Made by a program: the position numbers and the translations under genes. From positions 15,191,230 through 15,255,229 of the forward strand of contig NC_092122.1 of assembly GCF_045679555.1 (NCBI RefSeq): a DNA stretch of 64,000 bases, in the 5' to 3' direction. Below the pieces are notes generated by a model, which was not told the origin of the DNA, did not search any database, and saw only the letters and a program-made list of their open reading frames with translations. The number at the start of each line of letters is the position of its first letter. The stretch's first letter is position 1. Of this stretch, positions 48,113 through 58,652 are shown one piece after another. The DNA is from Salvelinus alpinus. Lineage: Eukaryota > Chordata > Actinopteri > Salmoniformes > Salmonidae.

Positions 48113-48891
48113 GATAAAGTAATCCTTCTAACCCCCCCCCCCCTTAAAAGAGTTAGATGCACTATTGTAAAGTGGTTGTTCCACTGGATATCATAAGGTG
48201 AATGCACCAACTTGTAAGTCGCTCTGGATAAGAGCGTCTGCTAAATGACTTAAATGTAAATGTAAATGTAAAAGCATAAGCTACCGCTAGCTAGCACTGC
48301 AGTGCATAAAATGTGGTGAGTAGTTGACTCAAAAAGAGAAAGACAATAGTTGAACAAAATCATTTATTCCAAAATTAAGGAAAAGCGAGAGAGATATTTT
48401 GTTGTATTTTATTTTGTTACTTTCACTTACATAGCTAGCGCATGCAGCTAGCTAGTTTAATGTACTCAAACACCTAGCTCAAACAGAGAGGGATGCTATG
48501 TTAACTAGCTGGCTATGGCTAACCAACACTGGATTTCTTCCAAGTCAAGGTAAGCTTTTTTTTTATTTTTATATATATATATAAAACTATTAATTGCCAC
48601 CGGGCCCACCGGTTCTTAAACGGAGCGAAACTGGGATAGAAATACCTGAATTTGTCCAATAAAAATTCACATTTGCAACTGTTGGACTAATGATTACTCC
48701 CTAGATTAGCTAGATGCAGGTAAAAGTGTGGAAGGCGGTATTGAATGTGTCACTGTCTGTCATCTAGATTCTCTACCTTGTAAACTTTCATTCATAGGCT
48801 AGATTGTAGCAAACTCACAATGGGTATTGGGAAAATTAGAGCATCATGTAGTAGCCTAAACCTATCGATGTTACATTGCGGTGATACAGGC

Positions 48892-49960
48892 GGTGATACA
48901 GCCTGACAGGATGCTCTAGATTGTGCATCTGTAAAAGTTTGTGAGTGTTTTTGGTGACAAGCCGAATTTCTTCAGCCTCCTGAGATCATCTCCTTGTCTT
49001 GTTGACAATAACCTCACACTCAATGTCAACAAAACAAAAGAGATGATCGTGGACTTCAGGAAACAGCAGAGGGAGCACCCCCCCTATCCACATCGACGGG
49101 ACAGTAGTGGAGAGGATGGAAAGTTTTAAGTTCCTTGGCGTACACATCACGGACAAACTGAAATGGTCCACCCACACAGACAGCGTGGTGAAGAAGGCGC
49201 AGCAGCGCCTCTTCAACCTCAAGAGGCTGAAGAAATTTGGCTTGTCACCAAAAACACTCACAAATTTTTCAATCGAGAGCATCCTGTCGGGCTGTATCAC
49301 CGTCTGTTACGGCAACTGGCTCCAGAGGATAGTGAGGTCTGCACAACGCATCACCGGGGGCAAACTACCTGCCCTCCAGGACACCTACACCACCTGACGT
49401 CACAGGAAGGCCAAAAAGATCATCAAAGACAACAACCACCCGAGCCACTGCCTGTTCACCCCGCTATCATCCAGAAGGCGAGGTCAGTACAGGTGCATCA
49501 AAGCGGGGACCGAGAGACTGAAAAACAGCTTCTATCTCAAGGCCATCAGACTGTTAAACAGCCATCACTAACATTGAGTGGCTGCTGCCAACATACTGAC
49601 TCAACTCTAGCCACTTTAATAATGAAAAATGTATGTAATAAATGTATCAATAGCCACTTTAAACAATGCTACTTTATATAATGTTTACATACCCTACATT
49701 ACTCATCTCATTTGTATATACTGTACTCTATACCATCTACTGCATCTTGCCTATGTCGTTCGGCCATCACTCATTTATATATTTTTATGTACATATTCTT
49801 ATTAATTCCTTTACACTTGTGTGTATAAGGTAGTTGTTGTGAAATTGTTAGATTACTTGTTAGATATTACTGCATGGTCGGAACTAGAAGCACAAGCATT
49901 TCGCTACACTCGCATTAACATCTGCTGACCATGTGTAGGTGACCAATAAAATTTGATTTG
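48892..49960 (+). mobile_element. 5'-truncated CR1/Rex1-like LINE with an inverted segment at its start
   Basis: From about 48986 it encodes the end of an RT: NNLTLNVNKTKEMIVDFRK, LGVHITDKLKWSTHTDS and [17 protein letters not shown]. The 3' end is GACCAATAAAATTTGATTTG. The first 95 bp (48892-48987) are the reverse complement of 49218-49302. A related copy lies at 56355-57441. The clade is inferred from the motifs. Confidence 0.8.
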
Positions 49961-50191
49961 AGCTGGGTGAATGGAATGTTAATGACAGTCATCCAATATG
50001 CTGTAATAGAAATAAGGCCATGCTCATAAAAAATGTATCATCCTCCCTCATCTTAAACGGCACCGACCGCCACTGCAGTCAATCATCCTTTGTGCCAATA
50101 ATATACCTGTGACAACATACATTAACGGGCATTATTGTTATTGTTTTGTGACCCAGATAGTTCGTGCAGAGGGCCTCGAGGTTCGAGTGTC

Positions 50192-50216
50192 ACCGGAAGA
50201 GCCGAACAATATGGCC
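50192..50216 (+). promoter_or_regulatory. Candidate promoter: ETS site plus YY1-like site
   Basis: ACCGGAAG (ETS) lies about 9 bp before AATATGGCC (YY1-like), in a locally CpG-rich stretch. This pairing is common at housekeeping start sites. It could serve a plus-strand transcript. Not tested. Confidence 0.3.
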
Positions 50217-50578
50217 ATTCGACTGCGGCTGCGTCATTTCGTTTTGCCCACTACTCCTGAACAGCAGATTATGGGGAGAAATGGATGGTTTACTTTCTGA
50301 ACAGTTTGACAGTGCTGGCTCCAACCATAGTAAGAGTATTTGATGTATATACATACATCGGAATTATGATGCTGTATTGGTTGCGCTTGTATAAAAACAT
50401 TGAACGAGTTAGCTTTTGTGTGCACGTAGACAAGCAACTAGCTAGCTGGCTAACAAGGATAACAGTAATTGGCTAAATATATCGCTGTGCCTTGTTTTTT
50501 TTTTGGAGCGTGTGGCAGCTGTTCTAAACTGCAACTCTGGGAATGGTGTGCTGATAGTTGAAAGAATGAGCGACTAAC

Positions 50579-50765
50579 CTGTATGAGTGCTTCTCAGATA
50601 CCGGGTTCTGCTTTTTATTTGAAGAATATCCTCTGCTGAATTTCTGTGCATAGCCACATCACCAAACATCCCGGAAACAAAACTTGCAGAGCACCGATTG
50701 GCCAGTGGAGGATTGCACAACAGTAATGGGGCGTCTGTAAATTCCGACCGTTTACCATTTTTCAA
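50579..50765 (-). other. golgb1: Candidate golgb1 non-coding first exon and promoter
   Basis: On the minus strand a GC-moderate stretch with the CCAAT-type motif GGCCAATCGG leads to CACTCATACAG followed by GTTAGT, a fair splice donor. It lies upstream of the golgb1 start exon, and the intervening 6.9-kb intron would hold the hAT composite. It is inferred from position and splice consensus only. Confidence 0.35.
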
Positions 50766-50901
50766 GAGACCGTCTTAAGGAAAAATGTGCAACATGCGCC
50801 AAAACGCTCTTTTTTTTTCAAGATAATGTTTTGGTATTTTTATACCATGATTAACCTTCTTAACCATTTTCATTTGTAACCACACAACTGAATTTATTAG
50901 G

Positions 50902-51183
50902 ATGGGGCCGGGTCATGACCCACGGGTCAATCTGATCATCAACAATGGAAGACAACTTGGACGAAGCCTTCTCCTACTTGCACACTACACCACAGTGTTT
51001 ATGACCTTTGTGAGTCGCTCTGTGAACTGGTTCGTGCAGATGCTAAAGTGGACCACACTGTTTGCACGGTACACCGCGTCTGTCTTTGACTCCGTCTACA
51101 GACACCTGCATTGGTGGCGTAGAAGGGGCGGTGGAGGGGTTGCCAAGCAGATCTGCCCCAGCCCTGACACAAAATCAGGGTGA
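50902..51183 (+). CDS. Possible small protein, 93 residues, not recognised
   Basis: The frame starts MGPGHDPRVNLIINNG and ends in QICPSPDTKSG. The middle is hydrophobic and aromatic (SLLLLAHYTTVFMTFV, then WFVQMLKWTTLF) and is followed by a basic stretch (HLHWWRRRG). A possible splice acceptor (TTTATTAG) sits directly before the ATG. A donor-like GTAAGA at about 50330, with the ETS/YY1 pair upstream, could give a non-coding first exon. I know no family it fits. It could equally be a chance frame. If real, it is divergent from golgb1. Confidence 0.25.
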   Translation: MGPGHDPRVNLIINNGRQLGRSLLLLAHYTTVFMTFVSRSVNWFVQMLKWTTLFARYTASVFDSVYRHLHWWRRRGGGGVAKQICPSPDTKSG

Positions 51184-52126
51184 CCAGAGTAAACATGTCA
51201 AGTCTCTTTAAACTTTTAGAAGTCTTAACGATTTAATTGAGAGTTTTAACCTTAGCACTAACCGGACAGCCTGCTCAAGACATCCAATCGGAAGATCTCA
51301 TTGCTCTTTTGGGAAAATGAACTGCAACAGTGGTGAGAAAGTTGGGAGAGAGTTGAAGTAGAATGGAAAGAGCACCTTACTGAAGTCATTCATTTCATTG
51401 TTTAATTCCTTACACTTACTAACAGTCTAGTGTTTTACAGTATATGCATGTATCCGTTGCATGTGTATTCCTTGTACTGTAATGCCAATATGAAAGTTAC
51501 ATGTTTGAATTTTCATATCATAAACTGCTAGAATAATGTTCAAGGAAAGCTTCTCCAAAACCACTAACAGGAGGGGAAGAATCGGGCATTAAACACACTA
51601 AGACATCTCTGCTATTATAACACTTTTCTAAAGGGTATAACGTCAATTCAACTACACTACCTACCTACAAACTGTAATTTGTAACATGTATAGGATGTAC
51701 AGTATAGGGGTCTAACTCTAAGCAGCTATTTTGTCCCCACAGCCAGCTATTCATGTGACTATAAATAACTGAGAAGTATGTTTCCAGGGCCACCGGACAG
51801 GGAATGGGTCTTTCAGATTCTAATCTAGGCACCCAGAACCAAATCTAATCAATTACATTTATGTTCAGTCTGTCTCAAGACTATTCCCATTCCTGCATTA
51901 TACTGTCTATCAGTAATTCTAACCACTATTGAGTTGAACGAATACAGAATTGTCTTTATCTATGCTATGTGTTTCCTTTTATTTTTTTACTTATTTTATT
52001 TGTAAAAACTGGAAATACTATATGAATTGCAGCATTGTGTTCAAAATCATGCCACCAATAATCCCTACAGTTGGAAATGTGTTGACGGTTGTCTGTACTT
52101 AAATCACTATTTTAATCACTCATATA
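51184..52126. other. Intergenic, nothing recognised
   Basis: AT-rich sequence without repeats or open frames of note. It could hold the 3' UTR of the small frame before it. Confidence 0.4.
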
Positions 52127-52669
52127 CACGGAGTATACCAAACATTAGGAACACCTTCCTAATATTGAGTTGCACCCCCCCCTTCCCTCCCCTCCCTTTT
52201 GACCTCAGAACAGACTTCATTCGTCGGGGCATGGACTCTACAAGGTGTCGAAAGCGTTCCACAGGGATGCTGGCCCATGTTGACGCCAACGCTTCCCACA
52301 GTTGTGTCAAGTTGGCTGGATGTCCTTTGGGTGGACCCTTCTTGTTACACACAGGAAACTGTAGTGTGAAAAACCCAGCAGCATTGCAGTTCTTGACACA
52401 AACTGGTGTGCCTGGCACCTACTACCATACTCCATTCAAAGGCACTTAAATATTTTGTCTTGCCCATTCACCCTCTGAATGGCACAGATACACAATCTGT
52501 CTCAAGGCTTAAAAATCCTTCTTTAACTGGTCTCCTCCCCTTCATCTACTTTGATTGAAGGGGATTTAACAAGTGACAACAATTAGGGATCATAGCTTTC
52601 ACCTGGATTCACCTTGTCGGTCTATGTCATGGAAAGAGCAGGTGTTCTTAATGTTTTGTATACTCAGTG
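52127..52669 (-). mobile_element. Non-autonomous Tc1-like element, copy B
   Basis: The ends CACGGAGTATACCAAACATT and AATGTTTTGTATACTCAGTG are inverted and flanked by TA on both sides. The interior matches 39193-39728 in reverse (for example CCACAGGGATGCTGGCC and TTGTGTCAAGTTGGC). Confidence 0.88.
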
Positions 52670-52676
52670 TATACCA

Positions 52677-52867
52677 CAGGTGTCAAACTCATTCCATGGA
52701 TGAATGAGTGTCTGCGGGTTTTCGCTCCTCCCTTGTACTCAATAGAGGAATTAAGGTCAACAGCTAGTAACAAACTCCCCTCACCTGGTTGTTTAAGGCT
52801 TTATTGAAAGGAAAAGCCAAAAACCTGCAGACACTCGGCCATCCATGGAATGAGTTTGACACCCCTG
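52677..52867. mobile_element. Palindromic MITE
   Basis: The left end CAGGTGTCAAACTCATTCCA is mirrored by TGGAATGAGTTTGACACC at the right. About 190 bp, directly after copy B of the Tc1-like family. No target duplication could be read. Confidence 0.8.
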
Positions 52868-53047
52868 GTCTAGATACAGCCTTTAAAGATGGAATCCGCA
52901 TCAGGGGAAACGGCACCACAGTTCCGGTGTTACGGAGGTGAGCTGCGTGGTAAAAATAAAATTGCAGTACACATTCTGCTGTTCTATCACACGTGCAATG
53001 ATGTGCGAGGGGAAAACAAGTGTTTGCAGTAACTTCTTTGTTGTATA

Positions 53048-53385
53048 CTGAACAAAAATATAAATGCAAAATGTAACAATTAACAATTTTAATGAGTTAC
53101 AGTTCATACAAGGAAATCAGGCAATTTAAATAAATTAGGCTCTAATCTATGGATTTCACATGACTGGGCAGGGGCGGAGCCAGGCCCAGCCAATCAGAAT
53201 GAGTTTTTCCTCACAAAAAGGCTTTATTACAGACAGAAATACTCTTCAGTTTCATCAGCTGTCTGGGTGTCTGGTCTCAGACGATCTCGCAGGTGAAGAA
53301 GCCGGATGTGGAGGTCCTGAGCTGGCGTGGTTACACATGGTCTGTGGTTGCGAGGCTCGTTGGATGTTTTGCCAGTACTTTGTAC
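53048..53385. mobile_element. Truncated Tc1-like element, same family as 9207-10685
   Basis: Shares the end CTGAACAAAAATATAAATG and the stretches GAGTTACAGTTCATACAAGG, CATCAGCTGTCTGGGTG and GGCGTGGTTACACATGGTC with the longer copy. The transposase core is deleted. Confidence 0.85.
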
Positions 53386-53947
53386 TGTAGTGTAAGTAAG
53401 ACACTTCTGACTGTAGGATGTGCCACAATGTTCTATCTGGGCCTAAGCACCACAGCTGAAGTACTTTATTGTGCATTATGCTAAATCCACTGCTTGTCTG
53501 GCGTCAATGTTACTGTTGCACTGTATGGAGAATTAAAGTCTGCCACTGTAATACAGATAGTTTATGCTTGCAGAAAGCATTGTTTTGTGGTCACAATGAA
53601 CTTATTAATGAGTAATGACCTGGTCCTACTTGGTCTATGAATGTGAAGGAATCTCAATAAACCAAACTAAAAACAGAACTGTGGCATTCTTCACTATTTT
53701 CTTCCCTTTCCAGTCAAATGCCACACAGACTCATGATTGATGTAGGCTTGCAAATAGGTGAGATAACATGAAATTATTCCAGACTGTTAGAGAACTTTGT
53801 CACCCTAAGAGCTACAGTCTGTCGTTGCTGTTTTAAAGAGCTCAGTCTTCAATGAAAACAGTTTCCAGAAACAGTAGCATTTACTTTACAATTTCTGATC
53901 CAGAGAAGCAATGCATATGTATGACTAATGATGCTGCAGTGCATTTA

Positions 53948-54130
53948 CAGTGGTGGAAAAAGTACTAAATTGTCATACTTGAGTAAAAGTGAAAGTAAAT
54001 GCTATACATCAAATTCCTTTGATTAAGAAAACCGGATGGCACACGCCAACACTCGGACATAATTTAGAAACAGTATTTGTTTAGTGTGTCTGCCTGATCA
54101 GAGGCAGCAGGGATGACAACGCTTTATAGT
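53948..54130. mobile_element. Truncated hAT MITE, relative of 12232-12852
   Basis: It starts CAGTGGTGGAAAAAGTACTA and carries CACACGCCAACACTCGGAC and TGATCAGAGGCAGCAGGGAT, blocks also present in reverse in the longer copy. The far end is missing. Confidence 0.75.
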
Positions 54131-54215
54131 GATAGGTATGTGAATTGGACCATATTGCTGTCCTGCCTTCGCATTCGAAATATAAGTAGTTTAGTACAGA
54201 CATCCCCAAAAAATG

Positions 54216-54624
54216 AAAGGTCCAATGTGCAATTTGTATCTCAATATCAAATCATTTCTAGGTAACAATTAAGTCCCTTACTGTGACTGTTCAATTAAAA
54301 TTGTCAAAAAGAAACAAATCGCTTTTTAGCAGAGCAATTTCTCAAGCAAGAATTTTGTTAGGGCTGTCTGGGAGTGGCCTGAGTGGGGAGAGGAAAACTG
54401 AAAATAAGATTTTGAACTCTTTCTTATTGGTCTATTAAATAATTTACAGCTTGGTGATGTCACCAGGCGGGCCAAAACTCCATCCCAACAAAACAGGCTG
54501 AAATTTCAGGCAGTCTTTTCAAACAGCTCTTACACTAAAAAAGGCATTATCATTTTCACAGTATTATTCCAACTTCAGTGTGGAAATATATGTATATATC
54601 ACGTTTTGACTGCATTGGGCCTTT
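54216..54624. mobile_element. MITE, about 409 bp, AAAGGTCCAATG ends
   Basis: The left end AAAGGTCCAATGTGC mirrors the right end TGCATTGGGCCTTT. The interior holds TTCTTATTGGTCTATTAAAT and GGTGATGTCACCAGGCGGGC, known to me from many salmonid loci. It lies about 370 bp before the GCAP start codon, so it may have affected the promoter region. Confidence 0.85.
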
Positions 54625-54991
54625 AAATAGTACTTATCAGTTTGGGAGGAGAATACCAAGGTGTAAGTCAGAGTCCTTGTCCCATGGTTGGTGGACAGTG
54701 TACAGTCCTCCTTTCCTCCAATGGGACCTTAAGCCCTTTATCAGCTGCTGCTCCTGGGTTACAGCCAATTAGAGACAAGGAAAACACAACAGGGTGTGGC
54801 CTGTCCGACCTGACTCAAAAGCCCCGGCCGATGCCCACCTCCTCCCCAGGTCCCATCGTTGTGTGACTGTGAAGAGCGATACCCTCCGCTTCACAGTAGA
54901 CCAATAGGGCTCTTAAGTCGACCGCCAACCCCGTCTTTCGACACTACTATAGGCTCCAGCCATCACAACACAGTCAGTCGACTCTACAGGC

Positions 54992-57900
54992 ATGGGTAAC
55001 GCTACAGGATCCACCGTGGAAGATCTCCAGGCCGTGGAGAAGCACCTCTGGTATAAGAAGTTCATGACCGAGTGTCCTTCGGGTCAGCTCACCCTGCATG
55101 AGTTCAAGCAGTTCTTTGGGCTCCGGGGACTGGATGCTGAGGCCAACGCCTACATCGAGCAGATGTTCCGCACGTTCGATATGAACAAGGTAAGACTATG
55201 CGGCATTCATTGAACCGAGGACACTTGCAAAGGGGATGCTATAGGGTAAAATGGGCTTTACATTTATATGTCAAAGTAGGAATGCCTCAGGTACACTCAA
55301 AATGCTGAAGGGGACATCTTACCAACAGAGGTACATATAAGGATATGATTGGCTGTATTGTAAAATCTATGCACTAATTACAAGTGCACCTAAATATATA
55401 GTAATGCCATCATGCCTCTACTTCAATAAGACCCCTAGTTCTCCATTTTCTAAAAGCTAAAGTACATCAAAAGTGTGCATCTTAAACCAGCAAGAATCCA
55501 CAGTTAAACATAGGGAATCTCTTGAATCCTAGGGTTTTGTTTTGACTAGTCTTCCAGATGAGTTTGAAGAAGCTAATCGTCTCACAAGGCTCAATTTACA
55601 CAACTATATTTAGTAACCCTGTCACCTTTGATTATAATAGGCTAGGATTGGATTCATATGCGATTTAGTATGAGGATTATTTTGAGAGACAAGTTGTCAA
55701 TATCTCTGCGGAAGGAGTGCGGTCTGAGTTTATCTACTATTTTTCTCTTTAGAAAGACAGCACCAGGTTCTGGTAATCTCCGGTACATTCTGGTTGATTT
55801 AAGAATCAATTAAATTATTTCAGCATCAGAGACAGCTGGTTTTAACTAGTGATAGCTTATGTGAAAGTTTAATGACAGAACATGATGCATGTGAACAGTT
55901 GGTTACACTGATCAGAATATTGAATGTTCACTTCAAAGAAATTACTTGAATCTCCATTTTATCACATTGAACCCTAAGGAATGTCCAGATTTCAAGAGCT
56001 GTGTGCCAGATTAGACCTTTATGTGTTTTGAGTTTCCCCATTTTTGTCAGTACCTAGTAGTTTTATGGGTGTAGCTGGGGAGGTTGGAAACCATGGTACT
56101 ATTCCCTGGGGACAGAACTAAGTGACTAACTGCTATTTTCAGATCTTCGGGGCAGTGCAGTGAACAAGGCTGGTAAATATGTTACAAAACGGGTTGTTAG
56201 AATCCTGGATGCTGATTAGGAAGTGCAGTATGACAACCTTAGATTGTGCACGTCGGCTGCGTTTAACCAGGCAGCCCAATTCTGATCTTTTTTCCACTAA
56301 CTGGTATTTTTTTGACCAATCATATCAGCTCTTTTTCAGAGCTGATCTGATTGTAGAGTCGCAATTCAACGGCTCAGACACGAGAGGTATGTGGCAGGGT
56401 CTACAGTCAATCACGGACTACAAAAATTAAACCAGACCCGTCACGCGGACCACGATGTCTTGCTCCCAGACAAACTAAACAGCTTCTTAGCTCACTTTGA
56501 GGACAATACAGTGCCACTGACACGGTCCGCTACCAAAACCTGCGGGCTCTCCTTCACCGCAGCCAACGTGAGTAAAACATTTAAACGTGTTAACCCTCGC
56601 AAGGCTGCCGGCCCAGACGGCATCCCTAGCCGCGTCCTCAGAGCATGCGCAGACCAGCTGGCTGGTGTGTTTACGGACACACTTCAGGAGGTTGAAGAAA
56701 TTTGGCTTGTCACCAAAAACACCCAAACTTTTACAAACGAGAGCATCCTGTCGGGCTGTATCACCGCCTGGTATGGCAACCGCTCCGCCCACAACCGTAA
56801 GGCTCTCCAGAGGACAGTGAGGTCTGCACAACGCATCACCGGGGGCAAACTACCTGCCCTCCAGGACACCTACACCACCCGATGTCACAGGAGGGCCAAA
56901 AAGATCATCAAGGACAACAACCACCCGAGCCACTGCCTGTTCACCTCGCTATCATCCAGAAGGCGAGGTCAGTACAGGTGCATCAAAGCTGCGACCGAGA
57001 GACTGAAAAACAGCTTCTATCTCAAGGCCATCAGACTGTTAAACAGCCATCACTAACATTGAGTGGCTGCTGCCAACATACTGACTCAAATCTCTAGCCA
57101 CTTTAATAATAAAAAATTGGATGTAATAAATGTATCACTAGTCACTTTAGACAATGCCACTTTATAGAATATATAATGTTTACGTACCCTACATTACTCA
57201 TCTCATATGTATATACTGTACTCTATACCATCTACTGCATCTTGCCTATGCCGTTTGGCCATCACTCATCCATATATTTATATGTACATATTCTTATGCA
57301 TTGCTTTACACTTGTGTGTGTATAAGGTAGTTGTTGTGAAATTGTTAGATTACTTGTTAGATATTACTGCATGGTCAGAACTAGAAGCACAAGCATTTCA
57401 CTACACTCGCATTAACATCTGCTAACCATGTGTATGTGACCATTTTTTTTTTTTTATTTGGTCAGAGACCAATCACATCAGCTCTTTTTCAGAACTGATC
57501 TGATTGGTCAGAGACCAATTAGTGAAAAAAGGATCAGAATTGAGCTCCCTGTGTAAACGCAGGCATTGTGAAGTGATGGTGTCAGTGTAAAGCTGAGGGA
57601 AGTGCGACTCATTTGGGTTGACCCAGAGGGCACTAATGCTGCCAAGTAATTTTGTAGGATCTTAATGTGAGCCAGTTTTCTACAGCAGGAAAATAATCCT
57701 ATAGCAACAGGAAAAGTGAATTATTATGTGGATTATAATTAATGGACATTTTTTGAAGGGGTTGATACATTTTCTATAAGAGAAAATTAAGTCAGAAATG
57801 TTTAAAACGCAAATACACTACAGGTTTTAAAATGTCCTACATTGCAGGAAAGTTAACCTGCAACAGGGTGATCAAATTAAGATCCTACATCTGTATGTCT

Positions 57901-58652
57901 TGCCACAGCCTTGGCACAGATCAGTGTGGAGATAATCCCACAGCGATTATACATAGAAGATCCATTATCAGGGATGATAACTAAGCAGAACATGATCACC
58001 TACATCTTGAGGAGATGACTGAGATAACCTGAGATGGTAAAAAGAGACGTTCCAACTAACACGCTTTCCTTTTTACAGGATGGCTACATAGACTTCTTGG
58101 AGTATGTAGCTGCTCTGAGCCTGGTGATGCGGGGTAAAATGGAACATAAGCTCCGCTGGTACTTTAAGCTGTATGATGTGGACGGCAACGGGTGCATTGA
58201 TCGAAGTGAGCTGCTAAACATCATAAAGGTATAGAGACCAGTCCAGATAGGCAGTGCTGTGCAATGGAATCTGTATCACACAAAGGCATGCAGGCTAACT
58301 CGCTCCTTTTCTCTTCTTCAGGCTATCCGTGCAATCAATGGGAACGAAAACCAGGAAGTTGATGCAGAGGAGTTCACCAACCGGGTGTTTGACAAGATAG
58401 ACGTCAACGGAGATGGCGAGTGTCCACTTCTTTTTTGTCACAGACTTGTAGGGTTGCGAGTTCTGTCCCTTTCCATTTCAGGCTAACAATCTCTTGACCT
58501 TGTCTTCTACCTTCTACCCATCAGGGGAGCTGTCTTTGGAGGAGTTTGTGGCAGGGGCTCACACTGACGAAGACTTCATGGAAGTGATGATGAAGACCTT
58601 GGATCTCACCCACATAGTCGCCATGATCCACAATCGGAGGCACAGTGTTTAG
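54992..58652 (+). CDS. guca1c: Guanylate cyclase-activating protein (GCAP), GCAP3-like
   Basis: Four coding exons, 54992-55189, 58079-58228, 58322-58415 and 58525-58652, give 189 residues. MGNATGS fits N-myristoylation. EF-hand 1 is the degenerate [12 protein letters not shown] (Cys-Pro in the loop, no calcium), a GCAP hallmark. EF2 ([12 protein letters not shown]), EF3 ([12 protein letters not shown]) and EF4 (DVNGDGELSLEE) keep their calcium ligands. GCAPs sense falling calcium in rods and cones and switch on retinal guanylate cyclase to restore cGMP after light. The exon 1/exon 2 border splits EF2. Intron 3 needs a GC donor at 58416. TLHEFK and DFLE resemble GCAP3, and human GUCA1C is also on 3q13 with GOLGB1, so guca1c is preferred. 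GCAP1 (guca1a) cannot be excluded. The gene is convergent with orc5. Confidence 0.9.
56255..57563. mobile_element. MITE split by a LINE, in GCAP intron 1
   Basis: The left arm carries CTGCGTTTA, CCCAATTCTGATC and TCAGCTCTTTTTCAGAGCTG. The right arm is its mirror (GATCAGAATTGAG, TAAACGCAG). Between the arms lies the LINE copy 56355-57441. Confidence 0.75.
56355..57441 (+). mobile_element. CR1/Rex1-like LINE copy with its RT core deleted
   Basis: The first part encodes [11 protein letters not shown] and [20 protein letters not shown] (upstream of the RT core). It is joined after CTTCAGGAG straight to GTTGAAGAAATTTGGCTTGT, which belongs near the end of the RT. The catalytic core is gone. The remaining 3' part matches 49230-49950 closely. 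It produces a 221-aa chimeric frame (56391-57056) that is not a gene. Confidence 0.82.
57653..57893. mobile_element. MITE, copy 3 of the CAGATGTAGGATC family
   Basis: The right end AAATTAAGATCCTACATCTG is intact. The left end is reduced to TGTAGGATCTTAATGTGA. The interior includes AAAATAATCCT and GCAACAGG as in copy 1. Confidence 0.75.
58416..58417 (+). promoter_or_regulatory. guca1c: GC splice donor of GCAP intron 3
   Basis: The exon ends GGAGATG and the intron opens GCGAGT. The acceptor is ATCAG at 58524. Only this reading gives [11 protein letters not shown] in frame. The nearby GTGTCC at 58420 would shift the frame. Confidence 0.75.

Larger units (their letters stand above)
44667..48270 (+). 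mobile_element. L2-clade LINE, almost full length
   Basis: The 5' UTR has two diverged tandem units about 230 bp long (from 44670 and from 44900). The coding region has an endonuclease with LALTETWI, RGGGTGILI, YRPPG, LGDFN and SDHYRV motifs, then a reverse transcriptase with NNYRPVSLLS, LDLSAAFDTVNH, GVPQGSVLGP and CYADDTQL. The 3' tail reads AAGTCGCTCTGGATAAGAGC and ends in (TAAATG)n, typical of L2 elements. The open frame is broken by one stop (TAG at 45403) and one frameshift at the 17-bp repeat at about 46068-46170. Confidence 0.92.
44267..50075. mobile_element. hAT-type element split by two LINE insertions (5.8-kb composite)
   Basis: The left end is CAGTGGAGGCC and the right end, read inverted, is CAGTGGCGGTCGG. 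The exact 8-bp duplication CAGTCAAT flanks both sides (44259-44266, 50076-50083). Own sequence is 44267-44666, 48271-48891 and 49961-50075, with no recognisable transposase. The rest is an L2 LINE (44667-48270) and a second LINE (48892-49960). It appears to lie within the 5' intron of golgb1. Confidence 0.85.

Noticed and set aside
52116-52449. Frames of 100-140 codons at 52.1-52.4 kb
   Set aside because: They fall inside the non-autonomous Tc1-like element and match its other copy. Not a host gene.
56391-57056. 221-codon frame as a host gene
   Set aside because: It is a chimeric LINE remnant, as shown by [13 protein letters not shown] and the shared 3' part with 49230-49950.
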